Of a DNA stretch of 64,000 bases, positions 1-12,300 are shown piece after piece. Made by a program: the position numbers and the translations under genes. A model generated the notes under the pieces. It saw only the letters and a list, made by a program, of their open reading frames with translations, did not search any database and was not told the origin of the DNA. This stretch comes from Paraphoma chrysanthemicola. Lineage: Eukaryota; Ascomycota; Dothideomycetes; Pleosporales; Phaeosphaeriaceae. Numbering within the stretch: the first letter of the stretch is position 1; the number at the start of each line of letters is the position of its first letter. The stretch covers positions 62,001 through 126,000 of the forward strand of contig JAGMWG010000005.1 in NCBI GenBank assembly GCA_020744225.1. Reading direction: 5' to 3'.

Positions 1-690
1 CAGTAGCCAGGGATAATACGCGCGTTAAAAGCCACCATCAGGCCTCTATTACGAGACTCAGGGCTTGCAGCAAGTGTTACTGCGTCGAAGAGGTTGGCAT
101 CGCCTTCGAAGCCGATATGAGTCCATGGACGCATGGAGCCAGATCCTACGATTGGCTTTCCACAATTCACCAAGCTGTCCATGAGGAATGCAGTCTCTTC
201 GAGAGAGTTAGTGCCATGGGTATAGACCGCACCATCGATGTCGCTATCTTCGGAGCATAACGCATCGTGAGCAAAGCGAGTCATGTTCATGACCAGTGCA
301 TCATTCGTGCCAGTTGAGCCATCCGACTCGGTGGTCCAGTTGGACACGGCAAGCTGCGTGTTGTTGAGCAAATATGGGTTGCGAGCGATGATCTGTTCGC
401 CAGTGATAGAGAGTTGGCCATACTGGGTATCATCGAGTGCTCCATATATTGAGCCACCAGATATAGTGCCTCCAGTAAACAGGATGCTGTGCTTGTCAGA
501 CTGGATCCAATCGAGATGGAAAATTGAGGTTGGCTTACAGTATCTTTGGGAGGCTGCTATTTGTTCCCATCCACGTCAAGCCGAGACGTTCGCTGGCTGT
601 CGTTGCTTGACGAGACTTGGGAAGTGAGGCTGATGGAGCAGCATTGCTCAGAGCCGCCACGCAGGCTACCACCAGACAAGAAATACGCAT
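1..690 (-). CDS. Secreted L-asparaginase (type II-like), N-terminal part, runs off the window
   Basis: Hydrolyses asparagine to aspartate and ammonia, probably outside the cell. Exon 1 is 690-539 and exon 2 is 486-1, continuing past the window edge; the 51-nt intron (538-487) has GT and AG ends and rejoins the frame as ...KILILFTGGTI, the asparaginase N-terminal glycine-rich loop with its nucleophilic Thr. Further on, THGTNSLEETA matches the second catalytic Thr-Asp-type loop (here Thr-Asn, a conservative change from the usual Thr-Asp), and GSMRPWTHIGFEGDANL is the next conserved block. The first ~20 residues (MRISCLVVACVAALSNAA) form a signal peptide. The start is the first ATG of that frame and a TATA box lies 67 bp upstream. 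The C-terminal half is missing only because the window ends. Confidence 0.9.
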
Positions 691-756
691 GCTGATGAGG
701 TTGGTGGGAGATCAAAATGTACGCAGTAACCACCCTGTCGCAATCAGAGGGCTTCT

Positions 757-763
757 TTTATAG
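757..763 (-). promoter_or_regulatory. TATA box of the asparaginase gene
   Basis: TATAAAA on the minus strand, 67 bp before the asparaginase ATG, the usual distance for a fungal core promoter. Position and sequence are seen directly; use as a promoter is inferred. Confidence 0.5.
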
Positions 764-1382
764 TCCAGACGGCTCCCACTTTCGCGGTCAGCGTTCATCT
801 TCGCATCCGCCTTATCCAACGTGATTCCATCGCAAAGGCCGGCGGCATCGTGATACGGATTGCACACTTGAGATACTATGCGGGCTACTCTCTTGGCAGC
901 ATATTCCAATAAGGAAGGTGTGTAGGAAATCCTCGATGGGTACTGGTAGAGTCGTTATCGTTCCTGCATGTCTGACGTCGGTACTCGCTAAATCGCATGC
1001 CCCACGGCCAAGAGCGGGGATTAGGCGTGCAGACTGGGATGCGGATACAGCGAACCGCATGGTCGGTATCGCTGGAGGTGACGATGTGACTGTGCACACT
1101 TCGTCGTCGTCCTCGACGCGTAGATTCCTAGTGCTCTCTGATGCAGGAAGAGGAAGTTGAGGATTGAACCCTCGGGAGAGGTGGTTTGGGCCGGGACACT
1201 AGTCCTAATCGAGGCAGAAAGAGTCATGCTTGAAAGGAAGATGGGATTTGAGTAATAGAATGGTAGTGCGCGCTTGGAAAGTCCTGGTAATGTGACGACA
1301 GAAGAAAGGTAGAAGGATGAACACGCTCATGAGAATGCAGGACGCCATGACCAAACTCCAGCAAATGCACAAGCAACTCCTC

Positions 1383-1848
1383 TCAATTCCAGCCAATGAT
1401 GCCCTCAGCCACGATCAGCGGCCCCGATATCGAGCTTGTCATAACAGAAACTCTTCGCCCAATGATACCAACATCGCTGACACCAAGATCCAGTCGTTGA
1501 GGCAGTTGCATCATGTGCCGCTCACTTGACTCTAGCGAGAACGAGTACAAAGGATTCGATGGTGCTTGCTGTGATGAAGCAGAGAGATCTCCATCTCGAC
1601 TAATCATACATCAGATTGTAAATCTTGGACGGATTATGATGAACGTACTGTATGATGATCCAATGTCGGTCTGCCTGCTCGTCATCATTCCAACCTTCAA
1701 ATTCGACACTGGTTCCGCGAGTGGAGCAGCGATTGCTGAAGAACATGAGCATTTCTTCCTCGGACTGCGTACGTTTGAGATGTGGTGTTGGTCGGAGTAC
1801 TGCGATGGAGCCGCCTTGGCTGACGCGCGTGGAATGCCCGTTACACAT
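1383..1848 (-). CDS. Small hypothetical protein, two exons, 138 aa
   Basis: I do not recognise this protein. Exons 1848-1649 and 1599-1383 join across a 49-nt intron that begins GTACGT, contains CTGAT near its end and finishes ATTAG; splicing removes a stop and leaves a clean frame, which is the main support for a real gene. An in-frame TAG lies a few codons before the ATG, so the start is either this ATG or in an unseen upstream exon. The product is hydrophilic, with an acidic stretch (EFEGWNDDEQADRHW) and a valine/isoleucine-rich C-terminus, and has no signal peptide or membrane segment. It is convergent with nothing and sits between two secreted-enzyme genes on the same strand. Confidence 0.4.
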
Positions 1849-2313
1849 GGTTGTTTGCGGAAGATAGGGTGGATGCAGGCGCTATTGCTGGGCGGTAGAG
1901 CTCGTAGCTTTATTCAGCCGGGTTTGGTCTCAGCTTGCAGATTATTTGAAGACAGCCGATTGAATGATGAGAGCTGGTGGGATAATGTGCGAAAGCGAGA
2001 ACGAGACCGAGGTTGCGAGATTATCTATGGATAGTTTGGTACAGGCGTGGGAAGAGGATGGCAGTTAAAGTCAGTTGCACATGGGCAGTAAAGGTACTTG
2101 AAGTGCGCGAAGGTGTTTCAAGATTGCGATGCGCAAGTTGAGGATTGAGAGCTAATGAGTGTCTTTGAGCACGTTTCAGTCAGAGCACCCGATTGGCCAG
2201 GCTAGCGCATGGCGCAACGCCATGAATGCCACCACGGTACTCTGTGTGTGGATGACAATCTGAATGCATAGCATATTGCTGGGCATCGCTCTACCATACT
2301 AGATGTCTTTAAC
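1849..2313. other. Intergenic, no gene seen
   Basis: Holds the upstream region of the small hypothetical gene and the 3' flank of the superoxide dismutase gene. Reading frames here lack family motifs or plausible introns. Confidence 0.5.
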
Positions 2314-3175
2314 TCAGATCGAGGCTTTAAGTATCTTGAAAGCATCCGCGCGCGAGCCCAGGTACCGCTCCTCAGCCGTCTTCCAATTGATGACATTCCA
2401 GATGTTCTGGACGTACGCAGCCTTACCGTTTAGGTACCTTCATGGTCAGCTTGGAAGGCCTCGACATGCTCAAAGACTTACTGAAGATAGTACGCATGCT
2501 CCCACATGTCAACGCCAAAGAGCGGGACTTCGCCTTTTCCAACAACAGGATCTTGGTCTTTGGTGGTGACAATGGTGAGTCTTTGCTCCTTGCCAGTCTC
2601 AACCTTGATGAGCCAGCCCCATCCGCTACCCTGAATGCCGAGAAGCGCCGTGTTGAAGGCCTCCTTGAACTTGTCTTCATCGCCCCACGTTGCTTTGATC
2701 TGCTTAACAAGCTCTGGTGCAGCAGTGCTCTTCGCTTCAGGTGAGCTCGCAGGCGCGAGGTTCTGCCAGAAGAGCGAGTGGTTGATGTGACCACCGGCAC
2801 TGAACTTGATGCCTTGTTGCAAAGCAACTTGGGATGTGATGTCCGACGCATGTACAGCTTCAGCCTGGGACTTGAGCGCTGTGTTTAAGTTCGTGATATA
2901 CGTCTGGTGGTGTTTGCTATGATGCAGCTCCATGATCTGAGCGGAGATGTGGGGTTCCAATGCCTGTGAATGAATGAGCATGACGCACACAGTGTTGGAA
3001 CAACTCTTCTATATCAACTGACATCGTATGCATATGGAAGTGGAGGAAGCGTGTACTGAGGGGCTGACATTTCTCCAAACTCGAATGGTTGTTGTTCCGA
3101 TGCAGAGACAACAGGAAGAACAAAGAAGGAGAGAACCGCGATTGAGAAGCTTGAAAGACCCCGCATCTTGCCCAT
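2314..3175 (-). CDS. Mn-type superoxide dismutase with signal peptide, 252 aa
   Basis: Converts superoxide to oxygen and hydrogen peroxide. Exons 3175-3023, 2963-2482 and 2437-2314, joined across 59- and 44-nt introns (GTCAGT...ACAG; GTAAGT...AAG), give one continuous frame. All four metal ligands are present in the expected contexts: His in HHSKHHQTY, His in GGHINHSLFW, and Asp and His in DMWEHAYYLQ; GGHINHSLFW with GSGWGWL points to the manganese type. Unlike the mitochondrial enzyme, the first ~26 residues (MGKMRGLSSFSIAVLSFFVLPVVSAS) are a hydrophobic secretion signal, followed by a short linker before the conserved YTLPPLPYAYD. The start could also be the second Met three codons in. Secretion is inferred from the leader. 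Confidence 0.92.
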
Positions 3176-4204
3176 GGCGCAATTGAAATCGCCGAGTCTG
3201 TCGATGTGGGATGATGTTACCAACAAGGTGCTCGTCGCTCGATTGGGTTAAAACTGCTGAAACTGCCTCAATCGCGCGCGATGAGGTCCAGCAAATCTTT
3301 AGTATCGCCGCCCAGAATCCTAATACAATGTATTTGGCTTATACGCTGCACTTCACTCTGCCCAACTTGAAGATGGCCGAGCTTAAATCCAACTTGTACT
3401 CTAGCTGTTGAATGCGAACCGGACGCTCCCGGAATCTGACTGCCTGTTTAGGACGGACTTGTGGAAGGCGACGAGGTGCGTTTGGTCGATCGACTTATAT
3501 GTTCGCTACTGCAATCGCTCGATGGCTTCCAGTCTGCGAAGATAGAGATGATTGAGCGACTTGTTTCCTGTCGGGCGAGGAAAGAGGACAGAGTCTAAAC
3601 GCCCAATTCGAAATGGCGCTTGGCCCGTGCACCTCGCTCCACCCGAACGCGATTGCATGGATGTTTCTCCTGCACCGACTTGTTCAGGATCAACACCAAC
3701 GTCCCACTGAACGATACATCGAAGGAAGGGGACCAGCCAGGCTAACCGATACTTTCCAGCAGCCATGCTCGAACAAGCTCCTCATCACAATCATGGTCAA
3801 GAATGATGCGTGTAGTGTGCAGCACACGATCCATTGTGCATCGCAAACGATGGAAAAAACCAGTCATAGAAAATGCATCAGGAAATGAACTTTGCAAATC
3901 CTGGTGTCGTCCTGAGACTTGCTAAGGACTATAAGCCATTGGAGAATCCTCGGAAAGGATGTTACTACGCCTTCATCAACATCGATGACTGCTGGCTGCT
4001 TTGGCCAAAGCGTCTACTAACAAATCGTCAGGTAAATGATTGATATGTTCAAGACTCAATGGATGGAGAAGCTATCGACGAGGAGCAGAATGGCAGAATC
4101 GAGCTTGCGACATTTAGAAGTACACTAGAAGACCCATATTGTAATCTTTGATTTCCATTGTCATATGCATACAGAATCTTCCCTCGACACGACTTTGGGT
4201 CGCT
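3176..4204. other. Intergenic, about 1 kb, no gene seen
   Basis: Lies between two genes on the same strand. It must contain the promoter of the dismutase gene; I see no recognisable coding unit, RNA gene or repeat. Confidence 0.5.
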
Positions 4205-5150
4205 TCAAGCATACTCCACAACGTTCCTAAGTGTTCCAACACTAGGGCTGATATTCACCTCAACTGCATCCTCCGGTTTCAGAAACTGTGGTACCTTCAT
4301 CGCGTACCCAACGCCCGCACACGTTCCCGTCATCACCACCGTGCCCTTCTTCAGGGTCGTACCCTGGCTACAATACGACACCAAGGTCGGGATCTTGAAG
4401 CACAGGTCATCGATAGGACTGTCCTGGCGCAATTCGCCATTGACAATCGTGCGCAGATGCAGTTTACTTGGGTCGGGAATCACTTTTGTCGACACGATTT
4501 GCGGTCCAAGGGGTGCATATGTGTCGAAACCCTTGCTGAAGTTCCATTGCGGTACAGTACCGGCAAGAAGCGGGTCGCGCTGGAGTTTCCGGCTGCTGAC
4601 GTCGTTGCCGGAAATGTAGCCGCCGATGTAGTCGTATGCGTCTGCTTCGGAGACGTCTTTTGCATCGCGTGAGATGATGAAGCACAACTCGCCTTCATAG
4701 TCTGCTTGATTGTCTTGCGCGATTTTGGGAATCACAATAGGCGCGTTGTGGTCTGTCAGGCAGGTGTTTGCTTTGATGAAGGTTGATGGGTAAGGTGGGA
4801 GAGTACGGCCACCTTCTTGGACTGTAGCTTTCGGTTAGCGATGGGGCTCTCAGTTAACGAAAGAGAAACTTACTGTGTTTGATGAAGTTAAGGCCAATGC
4901 AGCGGATGATGGGAACTTCTGCTTGGGTCACAGGACCGAGGAGTTGCTTGACGGTGGCTTCTTCATCCGTCACTTTTGTCGCAGGGTCAAAGATGTCGTT
5001 GTTAGCAACAGCGATCACTCTGGCTTTAAGACCAGTCTCTGCTGTGGTGGTGCCCACGTCGAAGTCTGGAGAAGGAAGAATAGGTTCCCCGCGTAGTTCC
5101 CGGCCGTCGGTCGCAAGGAAGCGTATCAATCTGTCCCAGTTCGGCGCCAT
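4205..5150 (-). CDS. Fumarylacetoacetate hydrolase (FAH) family protein, 297 aa
   Basis: Member of the FAH superfamily, which cleaves or decarboxylates beta-diketo acids and related small organic acids using a metal ion. Exon 1 is 5150-4874, exon 2 is 4821-4205; the 52-nt intron (GTAAGT...CTACAG) restores the conserved run CIGLNFIKHIQEGG. Family marks: FIKANTCLTDHNAPI, the acidic metal-binding motif DYEGEL, GYISGNDVSSR, and VMTGTCAGVGYAM near the end, which is the usual GTPxGVG block. Length and single-domain organisation fit the cytosolic 2-hydroxyhepta-diene-dioate isomerase/acylpyruvase branch rather than true fumarylacetoacetase of tyrosine breakdown, which is longer. The substrate cannot be told from sequence. 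No organelle signal is seen. Confidence 0.9.
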
Positions 5151-8100
5151 GTTTTGTGGTGATCTGGCAATATTGCTGAAAGCCTGTTGTCGAACGGTCT
5201 GTAATTGAGTATAGATGTGTTAAGACTTGATGGATGCTCGATGTCGTGGTTTTGTAGTGGATGAATATTCTGCCGAAACTGTGTTCGCGATGTCGGGATC
5301 AGGTGGGGGAAACGCGGAGTGGACAGACGGCATTTCTGCGGGACATGATTGGCCGAACGTCGTCTCTCAGCGGACTCGCTGAAATCCACGGCTTTGAGCT
5401 TCGTAATTACGGCGCCTGAAGTGCAGCCGACTGTAGATGACCACATCAAAGGTCGATTCGTACGGCAACACATCAATCCTGTTGCGCCATACTTCATAGC
5501 CGCTTCTACTATCATCAAGTTATGTAGCGAGGTCATGGCCACCTAACATTATTCATGCACCCTCAGCAACGCTCATCACAGACTTTGTACACTATCGAAT
5601 CCACGCCATTTCACTGTTTATCCAACAATTCTGAGCGTTGTGATAATGTGCAGGCTGCTGCACTGCATCTAGGATCGGCACGCCGTACATTTCTAGAGAG
5701 CCAAGTTCGTCCAATCTGGTGCGCATTTAGTTTCTTCAGACTATCCGCGCCCACCACACCGAGCGGAATGATGCTGAATGTGTTGGATAGTCTAGCCCAA
5801 GGGACCAGATTAACTTCATCTAGAACCAACTTGAGATAGATTGATACAAGCGTTCTAGAAATCGATGATGAGATAATAGCTGTCGTGGGATTTCCCTTTT
5901 CCCTCCCTCAATTTTAATTTCAACTATCAATGGTCTCTACTACCCATTGTCGTACCTTTCTTTCGCTCCTTGGCCCGCACAGTCTCCGCTTTCGTTTCCC
6001 CTAAATTACTTTTGAACCCAGCCGATGAAATTGCGTAGCGCGTAATGCCGTAGTAGCTCTGCACTACGATCAGTCGTGGCCATCGCGTGGCCATCGATGA
6101 ATTTGAGCTGCTGAGTATCCAAAATCTCCCAAGACTGGATTTTTGCCAATAGAAGGTTGTCAACGGAGAACACACAGTCATTTGACGAGTGTATGTTTCA
6201 GAGGATGCTCTCTGCGCCCCGGATATCTTCTTCTGCCTCAGTTTATGTCTGCCGCACCCGATCGGTCGATTTGCCTCTAAAAAATGAAAAATGTGTCTAG
6301 AATGGCTGCACGAGGAGGCTCGATAGTAGCTGTGACGGTTAGGCCTTCTCCCACAACTGGTACCAAATCTTTAGTCCGCTAACTTTGGGCCCGACCGGAG
6401 AATCTGTGGAACAAGTATTGCTGAAAAGCTCGATATCCACCACATCAGCAATCACTACCATCACTCAAACAGCGGTCTTCGCGAAACTCGTCACCATAGT
6501 GCGAGCTCGGCTTCGCTTCATTTCATGTTTCCTGGAACCCTTCTGCAGGTTTATCGTCTTTCTTGGATTCTTCAGAGGCGTTGACGGCTCTAAATTCTAT
6601 GAACATGCGCAGGCTAACCACTGCGGACTGCATGAACCAAAGCACCCGACTCCCCATGATTGAAGGCGATCTACAGCGCTCGCCGGCTATCTTTCTTACT
6701 TGTAGAGAAGAGATGCACTCTTATCAGGCCACCTGGAGAATCAACAAACCTTTGGTAGTCTCTATCCGTAGAGTGTTCCAGCCAGAACAAGAAGACATAT
6801 TCTCTGTAGATTCAGGCTCACTTTTCTCTTGGAGGTCATAAACGTTGAGAAAAGTAAAAGCAGATGTGCGAAGTACAGCAGCTTGAAGGTGTTTCGAGAT
6901 ACTGGGTCGTTGAAAGATGGTCCGCAACACACTCTACTGACCGTAGTAAGAGGAAAGCTGGTAAGAAAGTTGAGGAGACCTCTATATATTCACTATCAAA
7001 TAATATCTCTCGTACGGTTCTGTCTTTCTCCTGTGTTTGTCCGTTGTTGTCCTCCTGAAGCCCCATGCTACGGCAAAGACTTGACAATCATGTGATCTGC
7101 TTATATATATCAAAAGTTCCAGCACTATTTCATGAGCAACAGATCGTGTACCGGCAAAATCCCTGTCCAAAGAACCACATGGGCCTGGAATAGATCAAGG
7201 TAAGCAAGTAGCAGCGTGTTAGTACTATGCCCAGGTGCTCTAAACGAAGCTCCCACACCTTGGCAAATCTTAGGGCTCGTAGCATGAGTAAGTCGACCAA
7301 TCACATTATATGCATCTGCGCACGAAGCCGGTCGTTGTGTTTAGATCTTGGCCAAGCTTCAGGACCATGTCAATGCCAAGGCGTGCGAACTTCAAAGTGG
7401 AACCACAGTGGCTGCCGTGCCGTCTACCAAGCTTCGAAAACTTAGCGATCCGACTAAAGTATCTCTGCCCAGCATGAGGTGCTACACTATATTGAGCCTT
7501 ACGTATGGACTGCTTATCCTCGAAGCTTTTGGGCCTTTCAAATGACCACCTTAGAGTATCAGCTATCAAGACATTGGTCCCGAGGCCATGTAGTAATCCT
7601 CGCGAATAGTGATCCCGAGGCCAGCTCTGGTTTTCGGGATCTCCAGGTCATCTATAAACTTAAACAACATTCAAGCGAGCCATACATGCAGTGTCACGTG
7701 TCGTCGATCTTCGCAATGATTACTCATCGAGAGAGCACATCCAGTGGGTAACGCCGATCACATCATTCGCAAATGTAGTAACGCCGAGAGCCTTGTGCTC
7801 AAAGGTAGTAACACCGACAATTTGATGCTCAATACCACACAAGTAAACCCCTAAAACGAAATTCATCGAGCAAGAAAAGAATAGAAGCTCTAGCAAAGTA
7901 GACATGCGCAGTAGGAGGTCTCGTAAATGATGAACGAATACGCGTTCAAAACCTTGACAGAGCCACCCTTGCATGATCCTCGGCATTTAATCTGTCGACC
8001 CGCAGTCTTTCGGCAGATAACGTATCCGGTTAGATCCGGGGCGGGTCCGAAATGGTGTGGTGCTAGGACATCGCTCGTCATTCCACGCGTGCATTGATAT

Positions 8101-8169
8101 CAAGCGCGAGACTACGCTTTTAGATAAATCCTGTTGAGTTCCTCACAGAAGGCATATTACAGTAACACA
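5151..8169. other. Gene-poor 3-kb stretch
   Basis: No protein family, RNA gene or mobile element is recognisable on either strand. The only structure found is a three-copy 30-bp tandem repeat at 7748-7837. The right end contains the promoter of the P450 gene. Confidence 0.5.
7748..7837 (-). repeat. Three imperfect 30-bp tandem repeats
   Basis: The motif GTAACGCCGA (third copy GTAACACCGA) recurs at exactly 30-bp spacing, starting at 7748, 7778 and 7808. On the minus strand the period keeps one open frame (ATG at 7986, 88 codons) in which the block reads as a ten-residue repeat around GVTTF. Whether this frame is translated is unknown; it resembles no family I know. Confidence 0.6.
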
Positions 8170-9922
8170 ATGGGCATACTCAAGAACACTGAGAACTACC
8201 TCGGCGACTTTAGTGCGACGAACTTCGGAATCATTTTAGCATTTCTCGTAAAGATCCAATTACTCTATGAGCTGAAAACGACTTTAACTCACACGAAAGT
8301 AGGCCATACTCTATCCCGTGCTATTCACGCTTTACAATGTCTATTTTCATCCGCTTTCCAAGTACCCTGGCCCTCGCTTTGCGGCAGCAACGCGATTATG
8401 GTACTGTTACTACGCCTGTAAGGGAACTCTAGGCAAAGCTATTCACGAAGCACACAAAAAATACGGGCATGCTATTCGCATCGCACCGAACGAGCTGTCC
8501 TTTACCGATCCGGCTGCGTGGGAAGATATTTATGGCCACAGAGTTGGCAAGCCAGAGCTAATGAAAGATCCAACATTTTATGCCAGTCTTAGTTCAGGTC
8601 CGGAAAGCATCATGAACGCCGAGCACTCCCGCCACCGCCTCCTCCGAAAGCAGATCGCAAATGGGTTCAGCGATCGGTCATTGAAGGAACAAGAACCCGC
8701 CATCAACGGATATGTTGATATGTTGATGCAACGTCTCCAGGGATGTATCAAGACAGGAGAATCTACAGTAGACCTGTGTGATTGGTACAATGTAAGTGCA
8801 TTGAGCGAATCCCCTACAAGATTATCAAACAAGTCTGACTAAAAAAGTTTTTCACCTTCGACGTCACGGGAGAAATGGTCTTTGGCCAATCATACGGTTG
8901 TCTCACTAACCAAGATTACCATCCGTGGGTAAAGCTCATCTTCGACGCTGTCAAAGTAGGCGCCTTTGTCAGAAGCATCAAATACTATCCCATCCTAGCG
9001 CCGTTGGCCCAGCGGCTCGTTCCCCAAGAATTAGGCCGTCGTCGCATGGAGCAGCGCGAACTGGCAAAGGAGAAAGTGGAGTATCGCAGATCTCTTGGTC
9101 ACGAAAGGCAGGATCTGCTTTCTGGATATCTCAAACCAGAGAGTGGTATCACACCAATAGAGTTCAAGAGTACGGCCGAGGTTTTCATCATCGGCGGTAG
9201 TGAAACCACAGCCACCCTGATGTCAGGCCTGACGTACTATCTTCTTCGCGATCCCAGCCGACTGGCGAAACTACAGTCTGAGGTCCGTAATGCCTTCACC
9301 AAACCAGAAGACATCACGTTTGTAAATGTCAGCCAGCTGCCGTATTTGCTTGCCTGCCTGGATGAAGCACTTAGGATTTATCCCCCATTCCCGGATGCCT
9401 GGCCACGCAACACCGGACCACGATCAGAGATCATTGGCGGTCGGGTTGTTCCCCCAAATGTGAGCTAATTCCATTGCAAATTGAAATCCCATCATCTCTG
9501 ACCTATGACAACAGACTGTCCTCTCAGTACATCAGTGGTCGACCCACCATTCTCCGCTGAACTTCAAAAATCCGGACGATTTTATCCCTGAGAGGTGGCT
9601 TGAAGGTACCAAAGGGTATGAGTCTGACAGGAAGGACGCAGTTCAGGCGTTCCACGTGGGCCCTCGTAATTGTATTGGCAAGAGGTAGGTCAATTTGTTG
9701 CCTTCGAACTGTCATTACTGCGCTGCACTGTTATGACGATGTACTGACACTTACCATAGCCTTGCTTATTTTGAGATGCGACTTACTATGGCTCGTCTTC
9801 TCTGGCAATTCGATCTGGAGCTGGATCCTCGCTCCGAGCAGTGGAAGGAGCAGAGAACATTTCTACTGTGGGAGAAGCCTCCTCTGCTCGTCAAGCTTAA
9901 GGAACGCTCTGCGCAAGCTTAA
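8170..9922 (+). CDS. Cytochrome P450 monooxygenase, 503 aa
   Basis: Haem-thiolate monooxygenase, membrane-anchored in the ER. Five exons: 8170-8247, 8303-8791, 8848-9459, 9515-9684, 9760-9922; every junction is GT...AG and keeps frame. The first intron join creates the N-terminal membrane helix (IILAFLAILYPVLFTLYNVYF), followed by the proline-rich hinge HPLSKYPGP. I-helix oxygen-binding motif GGSETT at ~305-310, K-helix EALR at ~362-365, PERW at ~418, and the haem loop FHVGPRNCIGK with the ligand Cys at ~446. The usual FSxGxRxCxG has His in place of Ser here. It resembles fungal secondary-metabolism P450s of the isotrichodermin C-15 hydroxylase type; substrate unknown. Its stop is only 166 bp from the left end of the mutated transposon block, yet the frame is intact. 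Confidence 0.94.
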
Positions 9923-10088
9923 AAGTCCTTGTGAACAGCGACATAGGCGGTTGCTGGTATAGCTCATGTAACTTAAGTTCGATTTCGGAGTAGAAATGAG
10001 TATGGACAGCACACCTGCGTGCATGCAAGGGCCCAAGCTTCGTGCCCCGCATCAACAACCCCGCATTCGTCATATAATCGCGTGCATA

Positions 10089-10144
10089 ACGTGTTTTATA
10101 AGCGAGTGACGCGTACAAGCGAGTGACGCGCCCCACCAACTTTG
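10089..10144 (+). repeat. Left terminal inverted repeat of the Pogo-type element
   Basis: 56 bp matching the right TIR with three differences, each C here against T on the matching strand of the right copy, as RIP would make. Inside it the 14-mer AAGCGAGTGACGCG occurs twice (10100-10113, 10117-10130), probable transposase binding sites by analogy with subterminal repeats of related elements. Confidence 0.93.
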
Positions 10145-10169
10145 CCCACCTCTCCCATCTCAACGTATA

Positions 10170-10918
10170 ATGGCTCCACGCAACGTTACTCAATTACTAT
10201 TAAATAAAGCAGATATTTAGCTTGCTATATCTTCTATTAATGCTAAACAGATTCAGGGTAATCGCCCCGCTGCAGCAGTCTATAACGTAGCTGAAGCAAC
10301 GCTCCGCCGCCGACGCGCTAGGACGCCTGCCCAACGCGATTGCCAGCCCAACTCAAAGAAGCTTACGCAGCAAGAGGAGAAGGTAGTTATCAGACATATA
10401 CTTAAATTAGATACACGTAGATTTGCGCCTACGTACAAAGCTGTACGTACTATAGCTAATAAGCTGCTCACTGTGCGCGACGCTAGTCAGATCAGCGTCT
10501 ACTAGCCGCGCAACTTTGTCAAGCGTATAGACAGTCTTACGACGCGTTTCAATCAAGCGTACAATAGGCAGAGAGCTCTGTGTAAGAATCTTATCCTTAT
10601 ATAACGCTAGTTTAAGCTTGTAGAGTAGACAAAGGCTAGGTACGGCATCTGCGATAAGGATGTCTACAACTTTAATAAGGCTAGCTTTATAATAGGCAAG
10701 ATTACAACTTAGCTTATTGTAACTAAGTTAGAGAGGTAAGGCAGGCTAAAAGCTGTCTAGCCTAGCAGTTGTGAGTAGGTAACCGTAATCGCTGCGATTA
10801 ACGCTGCTAGCTAGACAATCCTACTCTTTATTATCTTTGCTAGCTAGTATTACCTGTCTGCCTAGTATAAGGAGGCAGAGATCTTACGCGACTAGGCAAT
10901 CGCAGTTAGCGACAACAG
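10170..10918 (+). pseudogene. Pogo/Fot1-like transposase, 5' half, decayed
   Basis: From the ATG at 10170 the frame reads a helix-turn-helix (psq-type, around AAAVYNVAEATLRRRR) and then a CENP-B-type DNA-binding region (KKLTQQEEKVVIRHILKLD), followed by the start of the DDE catalytic domain. Stops occur first at 10218 (TAG) and 10502 (TAG) and become frequent to the right. The catalytic aspartate that normally sits in the YNFDE motif reads YNFNK (around 10660), so the enzyme would be dead even without the stops. It ends where the retrotransposon enters. Confidence 0.88.
10914..10918. repeat. Target-site duplication AACAG, left copy
   Basis: Immediately precedes the TG of the 5' LTR and is repeated exactly at 18086-18090 after the CA of the 3' LTR. 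Confidence 0.95.
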
Positions 10919-11420
10919 TGTTACGGTTGCCTCAGGAAGCAGACCGGAAGCAGCTAATTGTACTCCAATTAGACGCTGACGGGTTGCTGACAAGAAGCTC
11001 ATAGAAACCAACCATCGATGCTGCGCCGCAGGGCTGCAGGTCACGTGACTTGATCAGTACGCTAGACCATGTTAGGTACTGAGTAAGCTGAGCAGACTGA
11101 GCACTGAGCAGCACTGATTATACTGATTAACTGAGCACGACGTGCTTAGTTACCTAGCCTCTCCTAGTATATAGATATAGACAATGAGCTCCTATGGCTT
11201 ATTGTGTTCAACTTAGTATTCAATCTACAACTAGTTACTATTCGCACTTAACTTATAGTCTCCTCTATCTGCATTAGTGCAACCCTCTGCTCTTAATTAT
11301 CGTTCTCTTGATCTGTCTTATTAGTAATCCTGTCTAATTCTCTCTAACACTCTATCTCTAAGAACTAACTGTAGAACCTTAAGCACACAAAGCCTGCTTC
11401 TAACTTTAGGTCTCTTTACA
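10919..11420 (+). repeat. 5' long terminal repeat (502 bp)
   Basis: Begins TGTTACGG and ends TCTTTACA (TG...CA). Same length as the 3' copy and alignable end to end without gaps of note; it contains a TATA-like AGTATATAGAT and clustered CTGAGCA repeats. It is the less mutated of the two LTRs. Confidence 0.95.
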
Positions 11421-11639
11421 CTTTGAACACTCTTAAGATAAGTAATACAGAAATAGACACCTTAACCTCTAGCGTAGCTAACAGGGCTGCTACTAGAGGA
11501 CGAATCCCTGATAACTTCTACAGAGATTAGGCTACGCTCAAATTATAAATTATGTAATAGAACCTTTACTTCTACCTTTACGACACAATTAACAAAGATA
11601 ACAAGGTTGCTAACGTAGTTACTACTATAAAAGGAAAGG

Positions 11640-12300
11640 CGCTTAACTAGGCAACTCTAAAACTTAAACGCTATTTCAACAGCAGCGTACAAGACCTAGC
11701 TAACACCTAGATCGTCGAAGACTATAACGAGTTTAAAGAAGCCCTTAGGAAAGCATTCTCTATTGCTAAGGAACTAACTATCGCAGAAGGTAAAATCTAA
11801 CGCCTCTAACAGACTTAGTCTGTAGGAGACTACGCTAATCTATTCTAATAGTATTCTAAATATACAGAATAGAATAATAAAGCCCTTATGCGAATATTCT
11901 AATAAGGCCTTAAGTTTAGCGTCTGCAAAGAACTTATACGCAGTGCAGCTAATATTGCTAGCTTAGACAATCTAATTAAGAAAGCTACTAGAATTAACAA
12001 CGAACTACTTAAATTAGAATTAGAGACTAACGCCTTTACGCGCTAACAGAGTAAGCACAAGCAATTCTATAAACCTAAGAATTACAGGCCTAAGAAACAA
12101 TTCTACTCTAAGAAGACACTAGAATACTATAAGTCTAGAGGAATAGAATTAATAGACGTTAACGCTATTAAGTATAGAAAGCCTAGTAATAGTTACAAGA
12201 AACCTATACAAGGTAAACATAAGACTAGTGCAAAGAAAATAAGAACCTGTTATAACTGCAGCAAACTAGAATATTTAGTAAAAGATTACTAAATAAAGAA
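11640..12300 (+). pseudogene. Gag remnant with degraded zinc knuckle
   Basis: A lysine-rich frame with a retrotransposon Gag-like core (around 11640-12000) ends in a CCHC zinc-knuckle relic at about 12250-12295: CYNCSKLEYLVKDY, where the expected His and last Cys both read Tyr, as C-to-T/G-to-A change predicts. Several TAG/TAA stops interrupt it. Confidence 0.8.
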